Below, piece by piece: positions 14,700 to 22,579 of a stretch of DNA of 37,446 nucleotides (positions are counted from its first letter, which is position 1; the number at the start of each line of letters is the position of its first letter). The stretch lies in assembly GCA_947631035.1 (NCBI GenBank), contig CANRJW010000011.1, positions 1 through 37,446 on the forward strand. Direction: 5' to 3'. The translations under genes were made by a program, and so were the position numbers. This DNA is from an uncultured Bacilli bacterium (lineage in GTDB: Bacteria > Bacillota_I > Bacilli_A > RF39 > UBA660). The notes beneath the pieces were generated by a model. The model did not search any database. It worked only from the letters and a program-made list of their open reading frames with translations, and was not told the DNA's origin.

Positions 14700-16316
14700 A
14701 TGGAAAAAACATATGTGATAGGACATCAAAGACCGGATACGGATACGGTGTGTGCAAGCATTAGTTTATCGTATTTAAAAAATAAATTGGGGGGAAATAC
14801 TCTTCCTAAAGTATTAGGTCATATTAATAACGAAACAAAGTTTGTTCTAAACTATTTTAATGTGAAAGAACCGGAATATTTGAATGATGTTAAGGTTCAA
14901 ATCCGTAATATGAAATACAATAAGAATTGTATGTTCGATGAAAAAACTTCTATTATTGATGCCTTTTTAGTTATGCAAAAAGAAAGTGAAACGGGTATCT
15001 GTATTGTCGATGAGGCTAAGAAATTAAAAGGCCTTGTAACTTTAAAAGAACTGGCTAAACAATTTATAAGTGGAGAACATGATTTGTTAAAATCCAATAT
15101 TGCCAATATTTTGAAAGCTATCGAAGGAAAAGTGGTTTTACAATTTCAAGAGGAAATTGATGGTAAAATTATTGCGGCTGCGTATCAAAGTAAAACGATT
15201 GTGGAAACAATTCAACTTGGTCCAGAAAATATTATGTTGGTGGGGGATCGTTATAAAGTTTTAGAATATGCAATAGATTCTAAAGTACAACTGATTATTG
15301 TTACTGGTGGTTGTGAAATTAGTGAGGAATTAATTAAAAAAGCTAAAGCCAATAAGGTTAGTATTTTAAAAACAGATTTTGATACTTATCATACTTCAAG
15401 TCGTTTGGTACTTGCCAATTATATTACGACGATTGAAATGGAAGAAAATCCGGTAAGTGTGAATTATTTGGATTATCGAACTGATTTTTTAGAACTTTCT
15501 GCTAAACTTGGTCATACAAATTATCCGGTTGTGAATAAGTCTTTAAAATGTTTGGGGCTTCTTAAGTTGAGTGATGTTAATAATTTTGAAAAGCTTCATG
15601 TTATTTTAGTCGATCATAATGGCGTTAGTCAAAGTGTTGAAGGAATCGAAGAAGCTGTTGTTGACGAAATTATTGACCATCATAACTTGGCAAATGTAGG
15701 AACTTCTGTACCTATTAATTTTCGTAGTATGCCTGTAGGTTCGACTTGTACGATTATTTATCAAATGTATATAGAAAACAATATCAAAATTCCAAGGGAT
15801 ATGGCGGGACTTATGTTGTCGGCAATTTTATCAGATACTTTGCTTTTGAAGTCTGTCACTGCCACTACGATTGACCGAAAAGTAGTGAAAGAACTAGCTA
15901 AAATAGCGAAAGTAGATGTTTTGAAATATGGACATGAAATGGTGAAAGCAGGATTCTCTATTAAGGGTAAAAAAGCCGAAGATTTATTGGACGAGGATAT
16001 TAAATCCTTTAGAGTTAATGATAAATTTGTGGGTATTAGTCAAATATTTACGATGGATTATGAGGATATTGCTTCGGATATGGATACTTTTGTCGACGAA
16101 ATTGATAAGATGGCAAATGGTAGATTTAACATTATGATTTCTCTTATCACCGATATTGAAAAGAATGGTTCTTATATTTTCTATGACCGCAAAAGTGATG
16201 CTTTAATGAAAGATGTGTTTAACAATGAAAATTTTCATCAAGGCTATTTTGTGAAGAATTTATTATCACGTAAGAAACAATTAGTACCAAGTGTTTTAGA
16301 AACATTAGAAAAGTAA
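14700..16316 (+). CDS. ppaC: Manganese-dependent (family II) inorganic pyrophosphatase with CBS-DRTGG regulatory insert
   Basis: 538 residues, AAAAGGAG directly upstream. The DHH-type metal site is complete: GHQRPDTDTV (8-17), VDHNGVSQS, DEIIDHHNL and the C-terminal substrate-binding SRKKQLVP. Between the first motif and the DHH part is a long insert with two CBS-like halves (TSIIDAFLVMQKES.. and the later FLELSAKLGHTNYPVV) around a DRTGG-like domain, which in this subgroup binds adenine nucleotides and tunes activity. It hydrolyses PPi to two phosphates, pulling biosynthetic reactions such as tRNA charging. It sits between uvrB and the aminoacyl-tRNA synthetase genes and ends in a strong terminator. 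Confidence 0.95.
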   Translation: MEKTYVIGHQRPDTDTVCASISLSYLKNKLGGNTLPKVLGHINNETKFVLNYFNVKEPEYLNDVKVQIRNMKYNKNCMFDEKTSIIDAFLVMQKESETGICIVDEAKKLKGLVTLKELAKQFISGEHDLLKSNIANILKAIEGKVVLQFQEEIDGKIIAAAYQSKTIVETIQLGPENIMLVGDRYKVLEYAIDSKVQLIIVTGGCEISEELIKKAKANKVSILKTDFDTYHTSSRLVLANYITTIEMEENPVSVNYLDYRTDFLELSAKLGHTNYPVVNKSLKCLGLLKLSDVNNFEKLHVILVDHNGVSQSVEGIEEAVVDEIIDHHNLANVGTSVPINFRSMPVGSTCTIIYQMYIENNIKIPRDMAGLMLSAILSDTLLLKSVTATTIDRKVVKELAKIAKVDVLKYGHEMVKAGFSIKGKKAEDLLDEDIKSFRVNDKFVGISQIFTMDYEDIASDMDTFVDEIDKMANGRFNIMISLITDIEKNGSYIFYDRKSDALMKDVFNNENFHQGYFVKNLLSRKKQLVPSVLETLEK

Positions 16317-16340
16317 AATGGAAAAATCTATTTTACTTTT
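16309..16340 (+). terminator. Intrinsic terminator after the pyrophosphatase gene
   Basis: Perfect 11-bp stem AAAAGTAAAAT (16309-16319) / ATTTTACTTTT (16330-16340), loop GGAAAAATCT; the arm overlaps the stop codon. A second hairpin with T-rich tail (AAAATAGT near 16416, ACTATTTT near 16437) follows before gltX. Confidence 0.8.
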
Positions 16341-16506
16341 GTTCATTCGATAATAATATTTAAGTTATGTTGAGTAGTAGAGCAACATCTTAAAAAATAT
16401 CATGCTTTTTTTCAAAATAGTTTGGAATACTTTTCAGACTATTTTTTCTTTTTTCTAAATGTGGTATACTACTAAATATAAAAAACGTTTAGAAAGGAAG
16501 TATTTC

Positions 16507-17916
16507 ATGAGAACAAGATTTGCTTATAATCCAAGAAAACCATTTGATATTCCTGATTTAAGAGATGCTCTTTTTTCTTACTTGATTGCTAAACATGAAG
16601 GTGGAGAATTTATTTTACGAATTGAAGATTGTAACCAAGAAAATTATGATTTCGATAATGAAGAAAATTTATATAAATTATTGGATTTATTCCATCTTGT
16701 TTATGACGAAGGCCCTAAAAAAGAAAAAGAGGGTAATTCTTATATTCAAAGTGAACGTTTAGAACTTTATAAAAAATATGCTGAAAAATTAATTAGAAAA
16801 GGAGTAGCATACTACTGTTTTTGTTCAAAAGAAGAGCTAAATTATAAACGTTTAGATGCAACAAGTAAAAAGGAAACCTATCAATACGATAAAACACACC
16901 GCAATTTTCCAAAGGACGAAGCTATGCGTAAAATAGAACTGGGTGAAAAGTATGTTATTCGCTTTGCTATTCCTATAAGTGAAGGACAAACTAGTTTTCA
17001 TGATTTAGTTTATGGAGATATAACGACTCCTAATTCTTCTTTAGAAGATAATATTTTGATAAAAAGTAATGGAATACCTACTTATAATTTTGCCAGTGTT
17101 TTAGATGATACTTTAATGAATATTGATATTGCTATTCGAAATAATGCTTTTTTATCTAGTACACCGAAATATATTAAGCTTTATGAAAGTTTAGGAATGT
17201 CGGTGCCCGATTTTCTTCATTTGCCAAGTATTGTTGGTTTAAATGAAAAGGGAGATACTTTAACTGATTTATTAGAGCAAGGTTTTTTACCGGAGGCGAT
17301 TTTAAATTATGTAGCTTTTTTGGGTTGGAGTCCTAAAACGAATCAAGAATTCTTTTCTTTGGAAGAATTAATACGCATTTTTGATTATAAGAATATTGTC
17401 AAAAGACCAGCTCATTTTGAACTTGCGAAACTAAAATGGTATAACCATCACTACATTATGAAAATGAGTGAAGAACAATATTTAAAATGGATTCGTCCTT
17501 TTTTAGAAAAATTTTATAATTTAGAGGGATATAGTGAAGACTGGATAAAAGAATTGCTATTGGCTTACAAAAATAAAATTTCTTTTGGAACGGAAATTGT
17601 GTATTTTGTTCATTCTTTTTTCGTCGATTTAATTGAGTTAAATGAAAATGCTGTAACGTATTTAAAAGGAGAAGAAAGCATTCCAAATACCTTGTTGCAA
17701 TTTAAAGAAGCTGTTAAAAATTGTACCGTTTGGACAAAAGAAGGTATTCAAAATATGTTAGAAGATTTAAAAGAAAAATGTTCGGTTTCTAAGGATTTAG
17801 TCTATATGCCCATACGAGTTTCATTAACCGGAACAAAAATTGGTATAAATTTAGTGGATACGTTATATTTATTAGGAAAAGAAAAGATTTTAAATCGTAT
17901 GGAAGAAATTATTTAA
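16507..17916 (+). CDS. Glutamyl-tRNA synthetase homologue lacking class I catalytic motifs
   Basis: 469 residues from ATG 16507 (AGAAAGGAAG upstream). It aligns with GluRS end to end: RIED (38-41), NSYIQSERLELYKKYAEKL, YVIRF, YGDITTPNSSLEDNILIKSNGIPTYNFASVLDD, GFLPEAILNYVAFLGWSP, and the C-terminal anticodon-binding helices ending LLGKEKILNRMEEI. But the three catalytic elements are lost: the PSPTGxxHIGG segment reads YNPRKPFDIPD (7-17, HIGH is DIPD), the adenylate-contacting RGEEH after the fourth strand is RNNAF (211-215), and the KLSKR loop is LNEKGD (245-250) in a shortened segment. It is open, well-initiated and ten bases from cysS, so it looks like a conserved non-catalytic paralogue (tRNA or Glu binding?) rather than random decay. 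A functional gltX should exist elsewhere. Confidence 0.85.
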   Translation: MRTRFAYNPRKPFDIPDLRDALFSYLIAKHEGGEFILRIEDCNQENYDFDNEENLYKLLDLFHLVYDEGPKKEKEGNSYIQSERLELYKKYAEKLIRKGVAYYCFCSKEELNYKRLDATSKKETYQYDKTHRNFPKDEAMRKIELGEKYVIRFAIPISEGQTSFHDLVYGDITTPNSSLEDNILIKSNGIPTYNFASVLDDTLMNIDIAIRNNAFLSSTPKYIKLYESLGMSVPDFLHLPSIVGLNEKGDTLTDLLEQGFLPEAILNYVAFLGWSPKTNQEFFSLEELIRIFDYKNIVKRPAHFELAKLKWYNHHYIMKMSEEQYLKWIRPFLEKFYNLEGYSEDWIKELLLAYKNKISFGTEIVYFVHSFFVDLIELNENAVTYLKGEESIPNTLLQFKEAVKNCTVWTKEGIQNMLEDLKEKCSVSKDLVYMPIRVSLTGTKIGINLVDTLYLLGKEKILNRMEEII

Positions 17917-17925
17917 GGAGGACTT

Positions 17926-19308
17926 ATGAAAATATTTAATACTTTAACAAGAGAAGTGGAGGAGTTTGTTCCCAACGATAAAAATTGTGTCAAGATGTAT
18001 ACGTGTGGACCAACGGTTTACCACTATGCTCATATTGGAAATTTAAGAACCTATATCTTTGAAGATATTTTAGAAAAAACGCTCAATTATTTAGGATATC
18101 CTGTTAAAAGGGTTATGAATATTACAGATGTAGGGCATTTAGCAAGTGATTCGGATTCTGGAGAAGATAAGATGCTTAGTGGTGCTAAAAGAGAGCATAA
18201 AACGGTTTTAGAAATTGCGGATTTTTATACGAAAGCTTTTCAAAAGGACTTAGAAACTTTAAATATTAAGTGGCCAGAAACTGTTTCTAAAGCAACGGAT
18301 AATATCGAAGAATACATTAAAATTATTACCAAACTATTAGAAGATGGTTATGCTTATCAAAGCGGCGGAAATGTTTATTTTGATACTTCAAAACTCACGG
18401 ATTACTATAAATTAACCAATCATAAAGTGGATGAGATGGTTGTTGGAGCCCGCGTAGGAGTAGAAGAAGATAGTGCTAAGAAAAATCAAGCTGATTTTGC
18501 TTTATGGTTTACGAAATCCAAATTTGAAAGTCAAGAGTTAAAATGGGATTCTCCTTGGGGTGTGGGTTATCCCGGATGGCATATCGAGTGCTCAGGCATT
18601 AGTATGAAATATTTAGGGGAATACTTAGATATTCACTGTGGTGGGGTTGATAATATTTTTCCGCACCATACGAATGAAATTGCCCAAAGTGAATCGTACT
18701 TAGGACATAAATGGTGTAATTATTGGATTCATGGGGAACACTTAAATGATGCGAGTGGTAAAATGAGTAAAAGTAAAGGAGACTTTTTAACATTGTCTTT
18801 GTTACAAGAAAAAGGGTATGATGCTCTTGCTTATCGTTTTATGTGTTTAAATACATCGTATCGCAAAGTCTTGGTGTTTACTTATGAATCTTTAGAGAAT
18901 GCTCTTAATGCTTATCAAAAACTAAAAAGTAAAATTAAAGAGATAGTTAACGAAGGAGAAATTGAAGAAGAAAAATATCAAGAATATGACCAAAAATTTC
19001 GTGAGTGTATTAGTGATGATTTGAATACTTCAAATGCGATTACTCTTTTATATGAACTTTTAAAAAGTGATGTTGATGGAGCAACAAAACTAAAACTTAT
19101 TGCTTCTTGGGATCAAGTGCTTTCTTTAAATTTAATTGAAGAGCAAAGAAACATTGATACGGCTTTTATTGAACAAAAAATTGTAGAAAGAAAAGAAGCC
19201 AAAGAAAATAAGGATTATTTAAAAGCTGATGCGATTCGAAAAGAACTAGAAAACCTTGGAATACTTTTAAAAGATACACGTGAAGGAACAACGTATGTTA
19301 TAAAATAG
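17926..19308 (+). CDS. cysS: Cysteinyl-tRNA synthetase
   Basis: 460 residues, AAGGAGG directly upstream. Class I motifs are intact, unlike its neighbour: HIGN (36-39) in YTCGPTVYHYAHIGNLR and KMSKS (279-283). Zinc ligands are visible as Cys27, the Cys of HIECSG, and His/Glu of PHHTNEIAQSE. It attaches Cys to tRNA-Cys in the cytoplasm. The length is normal. It follows the gltX homologue by nine bases and precedes the YugP-like gene by eleven, so these are one operon. The only tRNA in the window, at 22284, is tRNA-Cys, its substrate. In Bacillus the gltX-cysE-cysS order is known; cysE is absent here. Confidence 0.98.
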   Translation: MKIFNTLTREVEEFVPNDKNCVKMYTCGPTVYHYAHIGNLRTYIFEDILEKTLNYLGYPVKRVMNITDVGHLASDSDSGEDKMLSGAKREHKTVLEIADFYTKAFQKDLETLNIKWPETVSKATDNIEEYIKIITKLLEDGYAYQSGGNVYFDTSKLTDYYKLTNHKVDEMVVGARVGVEEDSAKKNQADFALWFTKSKFESQELKWDSPWGVGYPGWHIECSGISMKYLGEYLDIHCGGVDNIFPHHTNEIAQSESYLGHKWCNYWIHGEHLNDASGKMSKSKGDFLTLSLLQEKGYDALAYRFMCLNTSYRKVLVFTYESLENALNAYQKLKSKIKEIVNEGEIEEEKYQEYDQKFRECISDDLNTSNAITLLYELLKSDVDGATKLKLIASWDQVLSLNLIEEQRNIDTAFIEQKIVERKEAKENKDYLKADAIRKELENLGILLKDTREGTTYVIK

Positions 19309-19319
19309 GGAGTGAGAAT

Positions 19320-19994
19320 ATGGATTTATTCATTTTAATTGTAATGCTCATAATTCCTGCTATAGCAAGTTTTATGGTCAATAGTCGTTATAGTAAATAT
19401 CGTTCTATTGAAAATGAAGGGAAAATAACAGGGTTTGAAGTTGCCAGAAAAATACTCGATAAAAATGGGTTAAAGGATATTTATATCGTCGAAGTAAATG
19501 GCAATTTAACCGACCATTATGACCCTAAAAGAAAAGTGGTTCGTTTGTCTAGTTCTATTTTTCATGATACTTCTATTGCTTCTTTAGCAGTTGCGGCGCA
19601 TGAATGTGGTCATGCTATTCAAGATAAAGAAGGGTATCTTTATATGAGAATGCGTAGTCTTATTTTTCCAGTTGTGCATTTTGCAACTACGTTTTCTTAC
19701 TTTGTTATTTTCTTAGGACTGTTACTCGAATCTATGAATATGATTTGGCTTGGAATTACGCTTGTTGGAACAGGACTTATCTTTCAGTTGGTAACGCTTC
19801 CGGTTGAAATTGATGCTAGTCGTCGAGCCAAAAAAGAAATTGAAAGTTTACATATTGCTACAGAGGAAGAACAAGATGGAGTAAAATCTATGCTTACTGC
19901 TGCAGCAGGAACGTATGTAGCCGGTGTTTTATCGAGTGCTCTAGAACTTCTAAGATTAATTTTAATCTTTGGTAATAATCGTAATCGTAATTAA
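19320..19994 (+). CDS. Membrane zinc metallopeptidase, YugP/DUF2268-like (Zn_peptidase_2)
   Basis: 224 residues, GGAGTGAG ahead of ATG 19320. A short N-terminal membrane segment, then the zinc motif AAHECGHAIQD (HExxH with His at about 98 and 102; downstream Glu-rich stretch LPVEIDASRRAKKEIE likely supplies a third ligand), and two further hydrophobic segments (about 118-165). C-terminal TAAAGTYVAGVLSSALELLRLILIFG closes in another membrane helix. This family of inner-membrane proteases is common in Firmicutes; substrates are not known. It is the last gene of the gltX-like/cysS run. Confidence 0.85.
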   Translation: MDLFILIVMLIIPAIASFMVNSRYSKYRSIENEGKITGFEVARKILDKNGLKDIYIVEVNGNLTDHYDPKRKVVRLSSSIFHDTSIASLAVAAHECGHAIQDKEGYLYMRMRSLIFPVVHFATTFSYFVIFLGLLLESMNMIWLGITLVGTGLIFQLVTLPVEIDASRRAKKEIESLHIATEEEQDGVKSMLTAAAGTYVAGVLSSALELLRLILIFGNNRNRN

Positions 19995-20020
19995 AAATTT
20001 TATTTTAACCAAATTTAACG

Positions 20021-20041
20021 CCTAGCATATTTTATACTAGG
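20021..20041 (+). promoter_or_regulatory. Hairpin covering the ribosome site of the LysM gene
   Basis: CCTAGCATA pairs with TATACTAGG (one mismatch) and buries the start of AGGAGTG ahead of ATG 20051. Confidence 0.4.
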
Positions 20042-20050
20042 AGTGATGGT

Positions 20051-20503
20051 ATGTACGATAAATATTCAATGAAAAATGGAGAAACATTAGATACAGTTGC
20101 TAAAAAATTTAATACAAATGTAGGATTTTTAAAAAGTATCAATAACATTTATTATGACGAACAAGTTAGGGCTGGAATGGATGTAATTGTTCCAAAAAAT
20201 CAAGATAATTATTTTAATTACTATGTTATTGAAAAGGGGGATACCCTTTATGAAATTGGGAGAAAATACAATATCAATCCCGAGTTATTAGCAAGCATGA
20301 ATGGTCTTGAAATTAATGATTATATTTATCCTAATCAAGAAATATTGATACCTAAAAGTGGGTATAGTTACTATATAACCAAAGAAGGCGATACTTTAGA
20401 AACGGTTGCGGATACTTTTAAAATCAATCAAAATAAACTTTTAGAAGAAAATCCAACGGTTTACTTAATGGCTGGCCAAATTATGGTAAAAAGAAATGAT
20501 TAA
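20051..20503 (+). CDS. Triple-LysM protein without signal peptide
   Basis: 150 residues made almost wholly of three LysM modules: about 1-46 (YSMKNGETLDTVAKKFN ... MDVIVPK), 56-101 (YVIEKGDTLYEIGRKYN ... QEILIPK) and 105-147 (YITKEGDTLETVADTFK ... GQIMVKR). LysM binds GlcNAc polymers such as peptidoglycan. There is no signal peptide or membrane helix, so export would need another route, or it acts inside the cell (as LysM proteins of spore coats do). AGGAGTG precedes the ATG and is partly paired in a hairpin. A terminator follows. Confidence 0.85.
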   Translation: MYDKYSMKNGETLDTVAKKFNTNVGFLKSINNIYYDEQVRAGMDVIVPKNQDNYFNYYVIEKGDTLYEIGRKYNINPELLASMNGLEINDYIYPNQEILIPKSGYSYYITKEGDTLETVADTFKINQNKLLEENPTVYLMAGQIMVKRND

Positions 20504-20534
20504 AAAATATGACTTTGCTTCATATTTTTTTTGT
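20503..20534 (+). terminator. Intrinsic terminator after the LysM gene
   Basis: AAAAATATGA (20503-20512) and TCATATTTTT (20520-20529), then more T. It ends right before the ribosome site of the next gene. Confidence 0.8.
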
Positions 20535-20568
20535 GCTATTATTAATTATAGGAAAAGGAGTTGCTATT

Positions 20569-22176
20569 ATGATACTAAGAAAGCCTTATGCATTTTTAAT
20601 TAAACATTTTCGTATAATACATTTACTCCTTCTTGCTCCAATGCTTTATTTAATTACAAAAACTTCAAATATTGTTTCTTTTTTTAGAAGTTATGTTGCG
20701 AATAATTACACAACGAATCTTTTAAGTATTGCTTCTACTTATATTAATCTTTTTATGTATTTGGCTGTCTTAATTATTATCATAGCGGTTATTGCTATTT
20801 ATTATTTAATGCGTCAAAAAAAGAAATCAACGAAATTGTATTTCTTTATCTTGCTTTACTATATTTTCTTATTTGTGTTAATTACGCTTACTTATAGTAT
20901 TTTAAGTAATATGGAACACAATTTAATTACAGCGCAAAGTGCTAGAGCTTATCGAGATATCTCGGTGGTTCTTTGTTTGCCTCAATACTTTTTCTTTATT
21001 TATACATTGATAAGAGGAATTGGCTTTGATATTAAAAAGTTTGATTTTGCTAATGATTTAAAAGACTTAGAAATTACGGATATTGATAATGAAGAGTTTG
21101 AGTTTGAAATTAATGTAGAAGGGTATAAAGCCAAAAGAACTTTTCGGAGATTTTTAAGAGAAACAAAGTATTATATTTTAGAAAATAAATTTATCTTTTC
21201 TTGTATATTGGTGGTTTTTGTTATTACGATAGGGACACTTATTTATTTACATTTTGGTGTTTATAACCAAACTTATCATGAAAGTGATAAAATGACTCAC
21301 AATTATTTTAATATTCAAATTACCGATAGTATTCTGACAAATTTAGGTTTAGATGGAAATGTCATTACAAATGGAAAATATTATCTTATACTTCAATTGG
21401 ATATTGAAAATCGTTCTACTAAAAGTTATGCTTTAGATTATACGAATTTCCGCTTGGTATTAAATAATAAAAATATTTATCCAACTTTAGACCGAGGAGA
21501 TTTCTTTATCGATTATGGTATTGCTTATAAAGGAGAAGAAATAAAACCAAAAGTTAAAAACTATTATGTTTTGGCTTATGAAATACCGGAGGAAGAGTTA
21601 ACGAATTCTTATACCATTAAAATTCTAGAAAGTATTGATTATCAGCTAGGGGAAATATCAACAAAATATAAAAATATTCAATTATCTCCGATGAAAATAG
21701 GTGAAGTAAAAGAAGAAGAGACTTTGACAATGGATAAGACTGTGAATTTTAAGAATTCGACGGTAGGGTATACGACATTAAAAATAAACTCTTATACTAT
21801 TGATAGCAGTTATACTTATCGTTATCAATATTGTTATACGACTACGAATTGTAAAACTCTTATGAATAAAATCACACCAGATATTACCGGTAATATTGAA
21901 AAAACAACGCTTTTAATTTTAAATCCGGAATATAATTTGGACCGAAGTTCTATTTATGCTAGTAATATTAAATTGGATAATCAATTCTTTGAACATTTCT
22001 TATCTCTTCGTTATACTAAGAATGATATAACGAAGGTTGTTCCTTTAATCAATAGAACACCAAGTAATTTACAGGATGCTCTTGTATTTGAAACGAGTAA
22101 AGAAATTGAAGAAGCTTCTATGAAAGAATTGCTTATTACCATACGTAATAAAAGGTATGTGATTCAATTACAATAA
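20569..22176 (+). CDS. Multi-spanning membrane protein with large extracytoplasmic domain, unknown
   Basis: 535 residues from ATG 20569 (AAAGGAG at 20554-20560); the upstream in-frame start at 20509 lies in the preceding terminator and is rejected. Four to five membrane segments in the first half (about 12-28, 55-82, 90-113, 126-147), a cytoplasmic acidic loop (LKDLEITDIDNEEFEFEIN), another helix (about 215-235, FSCILVVFVITIGTLIYLHFG), and ~300 C-terminal residues outside, beta-rich, with QLDIENRSTKSYALDYTNFRLVLN resembling a DUF4352-like surface fold. One YQYCYTTTNC pair of Cys. I cannot name the family. Transcribed alone, from a site between two terminators. Confidence 0.65.
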   Translation: MILRKPYAFLIKHFRIIHLLLLAPMLYLITKTSNIVSFFRSYVANNYTTNLLSIASTYINLFMYLAVLIIIIAVIAIYYLMRQKKKSTKLYFFILLYYIFLFVLITLTYSILSNMEHNLITAQSARAYRDISVVLCLPQYFFFIYTLIRGIGFDIKKFDFANDLKDLEITDIDNEEFEFEINVEGYKAKRTFRRFLRETKYYILENKFIFSCILVVFVITIGTLIYLHFGVYNQTYHESDKMTHNYFNIQITDSILTNLGLDGNVITNGKYYLILQLDIENRSTKSYALDYTNFRLVLNNKNIYPTLDRGDFFIDYGIAYKGEEIKPKVKNYYVLAYEIPEEELTNSYTIKILESIDYQLGEISTKYKNIQLSPMKIGEVKEEETLTMDKTVNFKNSTVGYTTLKINSYTIDSSYTYRYQYCYTTTNCKTLMNKITPDITGNIEKTTLLILNPEYNLDRSSIYASNIKLDNQFFEHFLSLRYTKNDITKVVPLINRTPSNLQDALVFETSKEIEEASMKELLITIRNKRYVIQLQ

Positions 22177-22199
22177 AGTGATGGTTCGTCACTTTTTTT
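22175..22199 (+). terminator. Intrinsic terminator after the membrane protein gene
   Basis: AAAGTGA (22175-22181) / TCACTTT (22189-22195), 7-base loop, T7. Confidence 0.8.
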
Positions 22200-22232
22200 C
22201 TTTTGGATGCATATAAATAATTAAGACATGAA

Positions 22233-22261
22233 TTGACAACAAACAAGAATTAGTGTAGAAT
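22233..22261 (+). promoter_or_regulatory. tRNA-Cys promoter
   Basis: Consensus -35 TTGACA (22233-22238), 17 bases, -10 TAGAAT (22256-22261). Confidence 0.8.
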
Positions 22262-22283
22262 AAGAACGTGTAAATAAGAAAAC

Positions 22284-22358
22284 GGGTCTATAGCCAAGTG
22301 GTAAGGCGTGGGACTGCAACTCCCTGATGCGTTGGTTCAAATCCGACTAGGCCCTCCA
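22284..22358 (+). tRNA. tRNA-Cys (anticodon GCA)
   Basis: Acceptor arms GGGTCTA (22284-22290) and TAGGCCC pair fully, D-stem GCC/GGC, anticodon loop CTGCAAC (GCA), T-arm GTTGG/CCGAC around TTCAAAT, discriminator T and encoded CCA at the 3' end. Its D-region TAGCCAAGTGGTAAGGC is the usual one of bacillar tRNA-Cys. Own promoter upstream, own terminator downstream. Confidence 0.95.
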
Positions 22359-22368
22359 AATTGAATTT

Positions 22369-22395
22369 AAGCGAGCCATTTGGTTCGTTTTTATT
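22369..22395 (+). terminator. Intrinsic terminator after tRNA-Cys
   Basis: AAGCGAGCC pairs with GGTTCGTTT (two G-U), then T-rich tail. Confidence 0.75.
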
Positions 22396-22516
22396 TTGAA
22401 ATAAAAAACTACTTTCTAATTTTAATTGAGAGTAGTAGATTGTAATTTCTTTTTATCATTTTCTAATTCTTTTATTTTATGTGTTAAAGGGTCTTTGTAC
22501 ATTTTTTGAAATTTGC

Positions 22517-22545
22517 TTGCCCCATGTATTTAAATATGCTATACT
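22517..22545 (+). promoter_or_regulatory. Promoter of the calcium-repeat protein gene
   Basis: -35 TTGCCC (22517-22522), 17 bases, -10 TATACT (22540-22545). Confidence 0.65.
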
Positions 22546-22579
22546 TTTAATAGTAGGTAATAGTAAGGAGAATCGTTCT

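Noticed and set aside
16317..16506. T-box riboswitch before the gltX homologue
   Set aside because: No conserved T-box sequence (GGTGG core) or specifier stem is seen; the region holds terminators and a simple promoter-like TATACT.
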